Assembly: GCA_905221605.1 (NCBI GenBank)
Contig: CAJNDS010002649.1
Location: 40,001 to 60,000 of the forward strand
Length of the DNA stretch: 20,000 nucleotides
Direction: 5' to 3'
Source of the DNA: Symbiodinium natans
Taxonomy: Eukaryota > Sar > Dinophyceae > Suessiales > Symbiodiniaceae
Shown here: positions 7,280 through 13,763 of the stretch, piece after piece
Layout of the letters: each line of letters begins with the position of its first letter
How positions within the stretch are numbered: position 1 is the first letter of the stretch
Position numbers and translations under genes: made by a program
The notes under the pieces: generated by a model
Database searches by the model: none
What the model was told of the DNA's origin: nothing
What the model saw: only the letters and a program-made list of their open reading frames with translations

Positions 7280-7395
7280 CTCCCCCCCCCTTCCCCCGAA
7301 AGCTTCGAAGATCCGAGGTGCTCTGCCAGGTCGCGGGACGAGGCGACAGGAGCAGCCTCTTCTCCGGTTTTCGTGTGGCTGCTCGTGCAGCCCAT
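7280..7395 (-). CDS. Gene 3, first coding exon with MGC acylation-type N-terminus
   Basis: The frame starts at an ATG in the context CTCTTACC-ATG-GGC and runs 38 codons plus two bases to AG|GTAGGT, a strong donor. The product begins MGCTSSHTKTGEEAAPVASS and continues RDLAEHLGSSKLSGEGGG. Gly2 with Ser/Thr at positions 5-6 fits the N-myristoylation pattern, and Cys3 would be a palmitoylation site. Such N-termini tether kinases, phosphatases and calcium sensors to membranes (family knowledge). Third positions are GC-rich. The C-terminal Gly run depends on a homopolymer whose length may be misread. The downstream protein is not identified. Confidence 0.6.
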
Positions 7396-7439
7396 GGTAA
7401 GAGGGCGTCATAGAGGCGGCTCGAGCCGAATCCCCGCAG

Positions 7440-7530
7440 TTTAGGGTTTAGGGTTTAGGGTTTAGGGTTTAGGGTTTAGGGTTTAGGGTTTAGGGTTTAG
7501 GGTTTAGGGTTTAGGGTTTAGGGTTTAGGG
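7440..7530 (+). repeat. Telomere-type array upstream of gene 3
   Basis: About 13 TTTAGGG units about 45 bp upstream of the gene 3 start codon. A 12-bp palindrome CGGCTCGAGCCG (7417-7428) lies between array and ATG. Confidence 0.97.
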
Positions 7531-8132
7531 GAGGAGGGGCCTCCTTGCAAGAACACTTTAGAGGAGCCCTTCGTGTTTCTGTTTTTATTTTGCTTTTATC
7601 TAGTTGCAGAAAGTGTTCGATGCTAGGTTGGATTTCCAAGAACATCTCCCTGAATATTTGTTGAAGCAATATGGACTACACGTGTTTGTGTCGATTATGT
7701 GGTTATTATATGCTGACATGTACTTTCTATCTCGGTTTGTTGATGTTATGCTAAGTAAGTAGTTGTGGTTTCCTGTACGTGTTAGGGGCATGATGTTATG
7801 TTAAGTAAGTAGTTGTAGTTTCCTGTACGCGTTACAATTTCCTGTAATTACTTCCCACCATCAAACAAACCATCAGGCGCACAGACCAAGACTACTATTG
7901 GGGGGAGGGGGGTCGTGTTTTTCCACTAGTGTCATGGATGTTCTGGCTATTTATTGTTCTTACATATTGTACATACTTCGTTTCTCTCGGGCGGGAGGGT
8001 GAAGGCCTCCGTTGATCAGCTGGTATTTTAGGACCATTGGGCTTTGTTCGTGGGTGGAAGCCACAGTACAACACCAAGAGGTCGATCCTGCTACGTACAG
8101 CGGCAACACTGGGGTTTATCTAGGGTCTAGGT
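7531..8132. other. AT-richer intergenic region between genes 2 and 3
   Basis: This is the longest stretch here without telomere-type arrays and is richer in A and T than its surroundings. It holds a tandem duplication (7741-7834) and a GGGGGGAGGGGGG run near 7899. No convincing exon was found. It probably contains the 3' flank of gene 2 and the 5' flank of gene 3. Confidence 0.5.
7741..7834. repeat. 44-bp tandem duplication
   Basis: Units at 7741-7784 and 7791-7834 differ at three positions and share TAAGTAAGTAGTTGT and TTTCCTGTACG. A third partial copy of TTTCCTGTA follows at 7845. Confidence 0.9.
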
Positions 8133-8244
8133 TTAGGGCTTCGGGCGATGCCTGTAGACACCGGAGTTGGGATTCACTTTGGCCATGCATCTGCGATCCG
8201 GGATGCGGAGGAATTTCTGGGAAGAGTTCTCCTTTGGCCGAAGA
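8133..8244 (-). CDS. Possible terminal exon of EF-hand gene 2
   Basis: From the acceptor CAACGCACCAG the minus strand reads LRPKENSSQKFLRIPDRRCM and AKVNPNSGVYRHRPKP to a TAA in a degenerate CCCTAAACC unit. With the GC donor at 8336 the join keeps frame (GEI|DLRPKEN) and makes a 92-nt intron. Third-position GC is about 70 percent. The residue expected at EF-loop position 12 (Glu) would be Pro, which argues against this join. Two other frames are open here, including 8012-8302 on the plus strand. Confidence 0.35.
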
Positions 8245-8336
8245 CTGGTGCGTTGCAAGATGTTCAAATCCAAGAAGCACCCCTCCTCCTTTCCAGCCCT
8301 AAACCCTAAACCCTAAACCCTCTTTTGCCAGGTGGC

Positions 8337-8377
8337 TCGATCTCGCCGCTGCCGTCACTGTCAAGCTCGCGAAAAGC
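8337..8377 (-). CDS. Gene 2: EF-hand loop exon (DSDGSGEIE)
   Basis: The exon encodes AFRELDSDGSGEIE: the end of the entering helix followed by a calcium-binding loop with Asp at 1 and 3, Ser at 5, Gly at 6 and Ile at 8. The acceptor is pyrimidine-rich (TTTTCTCCTGTCGGCACAG|G). The donor is probably GA|GCCACC (GC type). It follows the exon at 8704-8763 in phase 0, giving ...EELDQ|AFRELD, the usual helix-to-loop run of calmodulin-like proteins. The intron between them is 326 nt, starts GATCGC and ends ACAG. The residue at loop position 12 lies in the next exon. Confidence 0.87.
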
Positions 8378-8703
8378 CTGTGCCGACAGGAGAAAACTGG
8401 AGGTATGTGTTAGGGTTTAGGGTTTAGGGTTGGGGGTTTGGGGTTTGGGGTTTCCGTTGCCGACAGAACACCTACAGTGACCCTACATTCCCTGTATCCA
8501 AAACCAAACCCGGCAGGACCCTGCAGCAAGCCTAGGAAAGTGGAGGTTTACTGGTGTCTCAGTGGGTGCTTTTGTAATAGGTACTAGATACTGCACTTTA
8601 AGCATTGTTTACGAATTTAACGTGTATACCCTGCCGGGTACCTACAAACAGCGCACCTTCAAAACGATCTACACCCCCGAGACGCCGGGCCCGCAATGCG
8701 ATC

Positions 8704-8763
8704 CTGGTCCAACTCCTCATCGCTCAACTCCTCGCCCAGCTTTTCCAGGAGCCCTTTCAGCTC
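8704..8763 (-). CDS. Gene 2: exon linking two EF-hands
   Basis: Exactly 20 codons: ELKGLLEKLGEELSDEELDQ. This matches the inter-hand region of calmodulin-like proteins (calmodulin itself has a similar EL..V...LGE.L.DEE.D pattern). The first Glu completes the loop of the preceding exon. The acceptor is GTGAG|G behind a long C-rich tract. The donor CAG|GATCGC is a GA donor, non-canonical but known in dinoflagellates. Eighteen of 20 third positions or close to that are G or C. Phase 0 at both ends. Confidence 0.92.
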
Positions 8764-8783
8764 CTCACGAGAAGGAGGGGGGA

Positions 8784-8799
8784 GGGGGGGGGGGGGGGG
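8784..8799 (-). other. C16 tract (minus strand) serving as polypyrimidine tract
   Basis: On the minus strand a run of 16 C, then CTCCCCCCTCCTTCTC, leads into the acceptor of the 8704-8763 exon. It fits a polypyrimidine tract made of a homopolymer. Confidence 0.6.
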
Positions 8800-8875
8800 C
8801 TAGGGTTCTAAAGGCTTCACGGTGCAAGGCATCTAGGGTTTGTAGGGCTGGTTCTCTGAACTACAGTGTCCCTGT

Positions 8876-8904
8876 ATGAATATGAATATGCATATATACA
8901 TATA

Positions 8905-8939
<35 letters not shown>

Positions 8940-8958
8940 GTGTGTGTGCGTGTGTTCA
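8876..8958. repeat. TA/TATG/TG microsatellite in an EF-hand gene intron
   Basis: ATATGA units, then TATA, then about six TATG units and a TGTGTGTG tail. It lies inside the 571-nt intron between the 9335-9382 and 8704-8763 exons. Confidence 0.95.
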
Positions 8959-9129
8959 TGTATTTACGCATGTTTATATATCTACGGAGTAGATATCTTG
9001 TCAGTTCTGACAGCACCTCTGTGCAGCAACCTGTGGACGCCTGGCTGCCACGGAGCCATAAGGGCAGTTCGGGATAGCGAGGTAACCACACCCCTCTCTG
9101 AACCCAGACTGGACCCTAACCCTAAACTG

Positions 9130-9220
9130 GTTCATAGTTGGGATAGCAATAAAAATTTAAAATTTTATTCTTATTGAGTTTAAGTACCCTTAAAAATGTA
9201 AAATGTTATCCCACTATGAC
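9130..9220. mobile_element. Short AT-rich foldback (MITE-like)
   Basis: GTTCATAGTTGGGATAGCA at the left is imperfectly inverted at the right (the complement reads GTCATAGTGGGATAACA). The interior is almost pure A/T. No clear target duplication was seen. It lies within an EF-hand gene intron, separate from the element at 9502-9644. Confidence 0.42.
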
Positions 9221-9334
9221 AAAGAAAACCCCAAATCCTGATCCCCAAATCCTAAACCCTCAGCTCTAAACCATGAATTTTTGGCCAAATCCGGGCTCTT
9301 TGTGGTTGGGACACGTGACCTGCGACTGCGGGTC

Positions 9335-9382
9335 CTTTACGTCGATGTAGCCGCTGCGGTCTTCGTCGTAAGCATCGAACTC
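9335..9382 (-). CDS. Gene 2: EF-hand loop exon (DEDRSGYIDVK)
   Basis: Sixteen codons: EFDAYDEDRSGYIDVK. This is the end of an entering helix plus loop positions 1-11 (Asp1, Asp3, Ser5, Gly6, Ile8, Asp9). Position 12, the bidentate Glu, is supplied by the first codon of the next exon (GAG), so the split loop is complete only after splicing. The acceptor is ACCTTGCCAG|G and the donor AAG|GACCCG (GA type). Both ends are phase 0. This joint is strong evidence that the GA-AG intron is real. Confidence 0.92.
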
Positions 9383-9501
9383 CTGGCAAGGTTCTGGCTT
9401 GGCCCCCCTTTAGGGCTTAGGGTTTAGGGTGCCCCCAAACACCGAGACACCCTCTTCCCTTGGACTCCCAAATCAAAGCATCCCACCAGGCCCAAACCCC
9501 C

Positions 9502-9644
9502 ACTTGGAGGTTCATGGGTACTTATTAACCAATCATAACTGTACTTATAACCCACTTATAAGCCCCTTAAGTGCCCAAATTTGGTTATAAGTACAGTGAA
9601 AAGTACAGTAATAATTGGTTAATAAGTGCCATGAACCTCCAAGT
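9502..9644. mobile_element. 143-bp MITE-like foldback with 44-bp arms
   Basis: Left arm ACTTGGAGGTTCATGG... and right arm are inverted over about 44-45 bp with about five differences. A nested perfect 14-bp pair (CTGTACTTATAACC) and a central ACTTATAAG/TTAAGT region mean nearly the whole element can fold. CAAACCCC occurs at 9493-9500 and 9650-9657, but not exactly at the arm ends, so a target duplication is unproven. It is AT-rich against GC-richer surroundings and lies in the 445-nt intron before the 9335-9382 exon. Confidence 0.68.
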
Positions 9645-9827
9645 AAATTCAAACCCCTCTTGCAACGGGCTGTTAAGTCCGCCCGGCTTGGGGGAGCAAC
9701 CGCCCCAAACCCCTAAAATCTAAAATCCCTGAGCCCTGAACCCTAAACCCCTAAACCCCAAACCCCAAACCCTAAACCCTAAACCCTAAACCCTAAACCC
9801 GAGGCCTGGTATACCCTAAACCCAAGC

Positions 9828-9910
9828 CTGCTTCAGGTAGCAGAGGTTGTTGAGCTGAATGCCCATCTTGTCAGCCATTCCCTGGAGCTCCTCCTTGGAC
9901 ATCTTGTATC
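9828..9910 (-). CDS. Gene 2: exon with exit helix of the preceding EF-hand
   Basis: The exon reads YKMSKEELQGMADKMGIQLN followed by NLCYLKQ. Met at loop position 8 and Glu at 12 (KMSKEEL) mark the end of an EF loop, followed by an exit helix that parallels ELKGLLEKLG in the 8704-8763 exon. The acceptor is AAATCCCAG|G. The donor is CAG|GCTTGG (GC type) and runs straight into TTTAGGG. It joins EFDAYD of the next exon in phase 0. Third-position GC is about 85 percent. The first half of this exon is duplicated at 9978-10028. Confidence 0.88.
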
Positions 9911-10028
9911 CTGGGATTTACGGAATTTCAGGGTTCTGGGTTTAGGGTTTAGGGCTTAGGGTTTAGGGTTCAGGGTTCCATTCCTTGGAGCTCCTCCTTG
10001 GACATCTTGTATCCTGGGATTTACGGAA
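9875..10028. repeat. 51-bp direct duplication flanking an inserted telomere-type array
   Basis: Copy 1 (9875-9925) and copy 2 (9978-10028) match at 50 of 51 bases. Each holds the acceptor region and first half of the 9828-9910 exon. The 52 bp between them is almost entirely TTTAGGG, CTTAGGG and TTCAGGG units. Copy 2 runs into the array after GGAATGGA and hits a stop, so it is an exon fragment. The layout looks like a target duplication produced when telomere-type DNA was inserted. Confidence 0.93.
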
Positions 10029-10154
10029 CCCATAGCTGTACAAAACAGCTTCAGGCCGTTTGGTTTGTATCTTGGGTCCTGCGACTCGTGAATCATATAT
10101 CCCTTGGTTGAAGAATGTAAGGTAATTCATCTTCAGAAGGATGTGAAAATGATT

Positions 10155-10295
10155 TCAGGAATCTTCCCGTATTGGGATCTGTGGGTCATGCAAATGCTCC
10201 AAATCCTCGTAGGGCTTAGCGATGCAGGCACACCCTTCGAGAAACCCCATGGGGCAGGTCATACCTGTTCCCAGAATAACTTCCTCTGAGTTCTC
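10155..10295 (-). other. Open minus-strand segment between gene 2 exons
   Basis: After CTTCGAAAG the minus strand is open for 46 codons to TGA, reading EEVILGTGMTCPMGFLEGCA then IAKPYEDLEHLHDPQ. It would interrupt the EF-hand if spliced between its neighbours, so it may be non-coding, alternative, or part of something else. The same segment on the plus strand is open over 61 codons. Confidence 0.25.
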
Positions 10296-10424
10296 CTTTC
10301 GAAGAGAACCAGGTTTAAGTCCTTCCCCCTAGGCCGCCCCTTCAGCCCCCGCTACCACACCCTTTGCAAAAGTCTGAATTTCAACCCTAACCCTCTTGCT
10401 CTCGAGCCGGCTCAGAAAAAAGGC

Positions 10425-10678
10425 GCCCTCTCCCCCCCCCCGGAGGCACCTTACAGACTATAGAACATATGTATATATATGTATATATATTTATTTATTC
10501 TCATTTCTGCCCATTTGTGTATAGTAAATTTTGATACCTCAATGTCAAATACTATGTGCTAAGTATCAAGCATGATTTGCTTTATCTTGTGGAGATTCTG
10601 AAATACATCAGGAGGAATGTATGTATATATATATACATATATATTATACATTCATATATATGTATATACATATATGCA
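10425..10678. repeat. C-tract and TA microsatellites with palindrome
   Basis: About 13 C with TCC lead at 10429-10441, TATG/TATA runs at 10466-10497 and 10615-10678. GAATGTAT (10615) and ATACATTC (ending about 10653) form a TA-rich foldback. Confidence 0.85.
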
Positions 10679-10692
10679 TTTCCGCTTCTGTC

Positions 10693-10854
10693 CCTTTGCG
10701 GAGAGATGCGTTTCAGGAAGATCTCGTTGATTTCTTCGTCGGTGGGACCTTGCGGTGGAGAACTCTCCAATGCCAGGCCCCTCTTGCCCCTGGTCCGACT
10801 GAGCTCCCGAAACCCGAGCCTCTTGAAGCCATTGCAAACCTCTTTGGTCAGTTC
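10693..10854 (-). CDS. Gene 2: exon(s) with helices of an upstream EF-hand pair
   Basis: After acceptor AACTCTTAG the minus strand is open for more than 50 codons. It begins ELTKEVCNGFKRLGF, like an EF exit helix. Later it reads PTDEEINEIFLKRI, the standard entry helix of the next hand (compare LSDEELDQAFREL downstream). The 21 residues between are Arg/Ser-rich and may be an intron: CGG|GAGCTC is a possible GA donor and CCGCAAG|G an acceptor, although the phase was not reconciled. Donor and exact join to the 9828-9910 exon are unresolved; that loop would be degenerate (SPQR...). Confidence 0.62.
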
Positions 10855-11005
10855 CTAAGAGTTCTGGTGCTTTTGGGGGGGTACCCTGTACATACGCCAG
10901 ACTTCTCCGACCTCCAGGGACATAAAGGCTGAACATTTCATGTTGCCTGAAACTGAAGGAAGCCTACAACAGTTTCACCAAGAAGGTCAACCCATGAGAA
11001 GGCAC

Positions 11006-11131
11006 TGGCAGCTCCCACTCTAGCACAAGAAGGGAGTGCAAACAGCCATCACAGACCCAACATCCGCAAAAACTCTGCGGCTGCATGTGGCAGGAGCCGC
11101 CACCAAACCAGTGCCACAACGTTGTGAGCCC
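11006..11131 (-). CDS. Gene 2 region: Cys-rich exon with telomere-derived acceptor
   Basis: Forty-two codons, phase 0 at both ends. The acceptor GGGTTAG|GGG is the edge of a TTTAGGG run, and the donor is CCA|GTGCC. The reading contains MQPQSFCGCWVCDGCLHSLL and VLEWELP: the CxCxxCxxC spacing looks like a small metal-binding knot, but no family is recognised. It could be followed directly by ELTKEV of the next exon. A second frame is open to TGCTAG, and a plus-strand reading is weaker. Confidence 0.48.
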
Positions 11132-11222
11132 CTAACCCTAAACCCTGAACTCCTAAACCCTAAACCCTAAACCCTCTTTTGGTTTAGGGTTGGGGTGGCG
11201 CAGGCTCCCTAAGCCTCAGAAC

Positions 11223-11281
11223 CCTGAACGCACGGCCGCATGCAAAGCAGTAGGGGCGACGCCAATGTCGTCATCCAGCTC
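11223..11281 (-). CDS. Candidate exon, ankyrin-like phrase
   Basis: The minus-strand reading ELDDDIGVAPTALHAAVRSG follows acceptor GGCAAAG|G and has possible GT donors (GCC|GTGCG or CAGG|GTTCT). PTALHAAVRSG recalls the TPLHxAAxxG core of ankyrin repeats, but one partial match is not proof. The plus strand reads GDANVVIQLLCQSRM here. Confidence 0.42.
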
Positions 11282-11317
11282 CTTTGCCAGTCACGCATGA
11301 CCCCTAAACCCTCCAAG

Positions 11318-11432
11318 CCCTAAACCCTAAAAACCCTAAAAACCCTACAAACCCTACAAACCCTACAAACCCTACGAACTCTACAAACTCTACAAACTCT
11401 ACAAACCCTAAACCCCTAAACCCGAAACCCCA
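11318..11432 (-). repeat. Nonamer array ACAAACCCT / ACAAACTCT
   Basis: CCCTAAAAA units pass into about eight nonamers (CCCTACAAA, then CTCTACAAA), then back to CCCTAAA. A telomere-like unit has expanded to 9 bp and mutated as a block. Confidence 0.92.
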
Positions 11433-11444
11433 CGAACCCTAAAC

Positions 11445-11493
11445 CCTGAGGAGCTCTTCCAGAAGCCCTAGGCCCCTAGAGCCATGTCCCTCA
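11445..11493 (-). CDS. Candidate exon with strong acceptor and GTTTAGGG donor
   Basis: Acceptor CCTTCTTCCTCCCTTAG is among the best in the window. Only one frame is open: EGHGSRGLGLLEELLR. The exon ends CTCAGG|GTTTAGGG, so the donor belongs to the telomere-type run. Short and of unknown function. Confidence 0.42.
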
Positions 11494-12003
11494 CTAAGGG
11501 AGGAAGAAGGTCTAGGTGGGACGTACGTCGGCACTACCTGCAATAACCACTGCAGCAATCCCTCTAGGGTTTAGGGTTTAGGGTTTAGAGAGGGCCTAGG
11601 ACTTAGGGCTTTTCGGGTTGCCAGACTCTTGTTCTTCCTTAGCGAGTAGCTTTGGAATGTCTTACACTTCTTGGTGCTAGACCCAAGAGTAGCCTAGGAA
11701 TAACAAGGGTGCACTTCTTTGGGGATGTGGGAGCCTAAACCCAAGTAAACACTCTGGGTCCTCGTGTGCATCTTGGACCCGGGATGAACTCACTTAGATG
11801 AAACTCCGGCTGTGCATTTTGCCTTGAATGATAAATGCTTCTCGAGTTGGGTTAGGGGCCCGCCACTCCTTTGGACCCCCGAACGCAAGAAAACGCCACC
11901 ATTGTTGAGCAACGGACTTTAGAGGCTGCCGGCACACAGGCAGCTTCCCTTCATGTCACCCTCAACTCATCCCAAATCCATCATCAACCCCCCGGACTCT
12001 GCT
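11494..12003. other. Island without a settled exon
   Basis: Short TTTAGGG pieces lie at 11568-11588. Minus-strand candidates are EEQESGNPKSPK near 11620 (after CGCTAAG) and SEFIPGPRCTRG near 11770. The plus strand near 11930 reads LPAHRQLPFMSPSTHPKSII. None has two convincing splice sites. Confidence 0.3.
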
Positions 12004-12073
12004 AACCCTAAACCCCAAACCCTAAACCTAAACCCTAAACCCTAAACCTAAACCCTAAACCCTAGGAAAATCG

Positions 12074-12136
12074 CGGCCGGAAGGCCGAGTCGTCCGAGCC
12101 CGCAGACTCTTCGTCTCCATCCTGGTCGGGAGATCC
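12074..12136 (-). CDS. Candidate acidic exon of gene 2 region
   Basis: After GGGTTCAG the minus strand reads GSPDQDGDEESAGSDDSAFR before a stop inside TCCTAGGG. Donor candidates are GCC|GCGATT and CGC|GATTTT. It is Asp/Glu/Ser-rich, typical of a disordered linker. Third-position GC is about 70 percent. The plus-strand alternative is AESSEPADSSSPSWSGDP. Confidence 0.48.
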
Positions 12137-12186
12137 CTGAACCCTCAACCCAGGGACCCCCCAACCCTGCAACCCCTTGAGGGGTT

Positions 12187-12340
12187 CAGGTTTAGGGTTT
12201 AGGGTTTAGGGTTCAGGGCTTTTTGCTTAGGGTTTAGGGTTTGGGGTTTGGGGTTTAGGGTTTAGGGTGCGCAGGGTTTAGGGTTTAGGGTTCTCAGGGT
12301 TTAGGGTTTCGGGTCCAGGGTTTAGGATTTAGGGGTAGGG
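12187..12340 (+). repeat. Degenerate telomere-type TTTAGGG region
   Basis: TTTAGGG, TTTGGGG and TTCAGGG units with small unique interruptions. A CCCTAAAC array in the opposite sense lies just left at 12004-12064. Confidence 0.92.
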
Positions 12341-12412
12341 TTTAGGACTGCATACATGCCTGCATATCACAAAAGCCCTTCTACGCTATACCCTAAACCC
12401 GAACTCCCAAAC

Positions 12413-12465
12413 TCCAGAAGCCCCTTGCAACATGCATCCATCTCTACGCTCCAGGGCTTGGATCG
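12413..12465 (-). CDS. Candidate exon, frame ambiguous
   Basis: From acceptor AAACTGCAG the minus strand reads IQALERRDGCMLQGASG and can end TCTGGA|GTTTGG. An alternative acceptor CTCAACACAG further upstream opens another frame (SAKLQRSKPWSVEMDACCK) that matches the phase of the exon at 12670-12714 better. One exon is likely; its frame is not fixed. Confidence 0.36.
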
Positions 12466-12669
12466 CTGCAGTTTAGCGCTCTGTGTTGAGGGTTTGGGGG
12501 TTAATCGGGCACACTCGGACAGGCCAGGCGAGGCACACACTGAGGGTTTAGGGTTTGGGGTTTAGGGAGGTTTAGGGTTTAGGGTGTTCACGGTTCAAGG
12601 TTCAGAATTCACATGGCTCAGGATACGGGCTTCGGCGCGTTGCAGCCACGAAGGTTGGGTGCCTTAAGC

Positions 12670-12714
12670 CTTCCTCTGCCCCGTCCCAGCCTTGCCAGGC
12701 TTCTCCACGATTTC
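12670..12714 (-). CDS. Candidate 45-nt exon with GC donor
   Basis: EIVEKPGKAGTGQRK, phase 0 at both ends. The acceptor is AATTGCGCCAG|G and the donor AAG|GCTTAA (GC type, AG|G at both edges). Lys/Gly-rich linker. The plus strand carries a competing ATG-initiated frame from 12613 (SLARLLHDFLAQLGKSNVYL), which is also protein-like. Confidence 0.4.
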
Positions 12715-12759
12715 CTGGCGCAATTAGGCAAGAGCAACGTATATCTCCTTCACAAAAGG

Positions 12760-12867
12760 ATATATATATATACACTATATACATATATATATATATATAG
12801 TAGCATATATATCTGTAGTAGCATATATATATATATATATGCTACTATATATATATATATATATACA
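12760..12867. repeat. TA microsatellite with perfect 32-bp palindrome
   Basis: TA repeats are interrupted by TAGTAGC motifs. TAGTAGC, nine AT units and GCTACTA (12816-12847) form an exact palindrome able to extrude a cruciform. Confidence 0.95.
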
Positions 12868-13047
12868 CCAACTGCTAAGGCACGTTTTCCCTTAAAAGGG
12901 TACTCCGGTGGGGCTTGGGACAATTTGAGGCAAGTCAGGCTCTGAGGGCCTGTGAACATCTAGGATCTGAGGCGCCAGCTTTTCTCAGATAAGGGTTTAG
13001 GGTTTAGGGTTTAGGGTTTAGGGTTTAGGGTTTAGGGATAGCCCAAC

Positions 13048-13131
13048 AAGCTCCAGCAGAACTTCGCACAACTCTCTGATGATTCGGAAAATTGCATCCC
13101 TCATGGCCCTCCCCAGCCTCAGGTCCCTCCC
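13048..13131 (-). CDS. Gene 2 region: amphipathic helical exon
   Basis: Twenty-eight codons read GRDLRLGRAMRDAIFRIIRE then LCEVLLEL, a clear amphipathic helix. The acceptor CGACTTGCAG is preceded within a few bases by a C15 run on the minus strand. A donor CTT|GTTGGG keeps phase 0 toward the next exon; a GC donor slightly downstream is possible. It joins the exon at 13360-13428 in phase 0 (LNYE|GRDLRL). Function unknown. Confidence 0.6.
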
Positions 13132-13140
13132 CTGCAAGTC

Positions 13141-13155
13141 GGGGGGGGGGGGGGG
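13141..13155 (-). other. C15 tract (minus strand) as polypyrimidine tract
   Basis: Fifteen C on the minus strand end seven bases before the AG of the acceptor at 13132. Same arrangement as the C16 tract before the 8704-8763 exon. Confidence 0.6.
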
Positions 13156-13359
13156 ATTTACTGCATTAGTTGAGGTTGCTAAAGGCTTCCTTAGAACCCT
13201 ACTTAGGACCCAGATCGATCCTTGACCCGAACCAGCCCAAAACCCTAAACAAACAAAAAAAAGAAAACACAAGCCCCAAATGCTCAAAGGCCCTGGCCCG
13301 AAATGCACCCTAAACCCTAAACCCTAAACCCTAAACCCCATACCCCATAAACCCCAAAC

Positions 13360-13428
13360 CTCGTAGTTGAGCTCGCCGGGCGCCACTTCGCTGGTACCAG
13401 TGGCTGAGGCGGGAGCGGCATCGTCGCC
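13360..13428 (-). CDS. Gene 2 region: Ala/Thr-rich exon
   Basis: Twenty-three codons: GDDAAPASATGTSEVAPGEL then NYE. The acceptor is AGCGGCAG|G and the donor GAG|GTTTGGGG, a degenerate telomere-type unit. About 80 percent of third positions are G or C. Phase 0 at both ends; it joins MQ| of the exon at 14187-14231 and |GRDLRL downstream. A linker-like composition. Confidence 0.6.
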
Positions 13429-13438
13429 CTGCCGCTGC

Positions 13439-13763
13439 CTTTGCGAAGTCCCGGAACAAAAGGAGCCGCAGGGGAGGTTTAGGGTTTAGGGTTTAGGGTT
13501 TAGGGTCTAGGGCTTAGGGTCTAGGGCTTAGGGTTTAGGGCTTAGGGTTTAGGGTTTAGGGCGCCCTTGGGTTTTATATAAATGTGAAGAAAATAACTCC
13601 TAACCTGGCTAGAGCTTCAGGGTGTGCGGAAGCGAGGACCTACACGGCCTTAAGGGGCTTCTTGGGGCTTTTGAAGGCCCTCTTAGGGGTTCAAGGGGTT
13701 TCGAGGCTCAGGGGCCCTTAAGTGTTCCAGCATGTCGGAGGTTTTGAGGAGGGTTCAGGGGTT
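13439..13763. other. Island with telomere variants; possible minus exon
   Basis: TTTAGGG, TCTAGGG and CTTAGGG units occupy 13476-13561. At about 13690-13750 the minus strand reads LLKTSDMLEHLRAPEPRN but no acceptor was found. CCTTAAGG-type short palindromes are frequent here. Confidence 0.4.

Noticed and set aside
8012-8302. 96-codon plus-strand frame
   Set aside because: It opposes the EF-hand gene's probable 3' end, crosses a telomere-type run (ending FQP), and has no splice or start context; kept only as a competing reading.
12750-12959. Tyr/Ile-rich frames over the TA tract
   Set aside because: Microsatellite translation.
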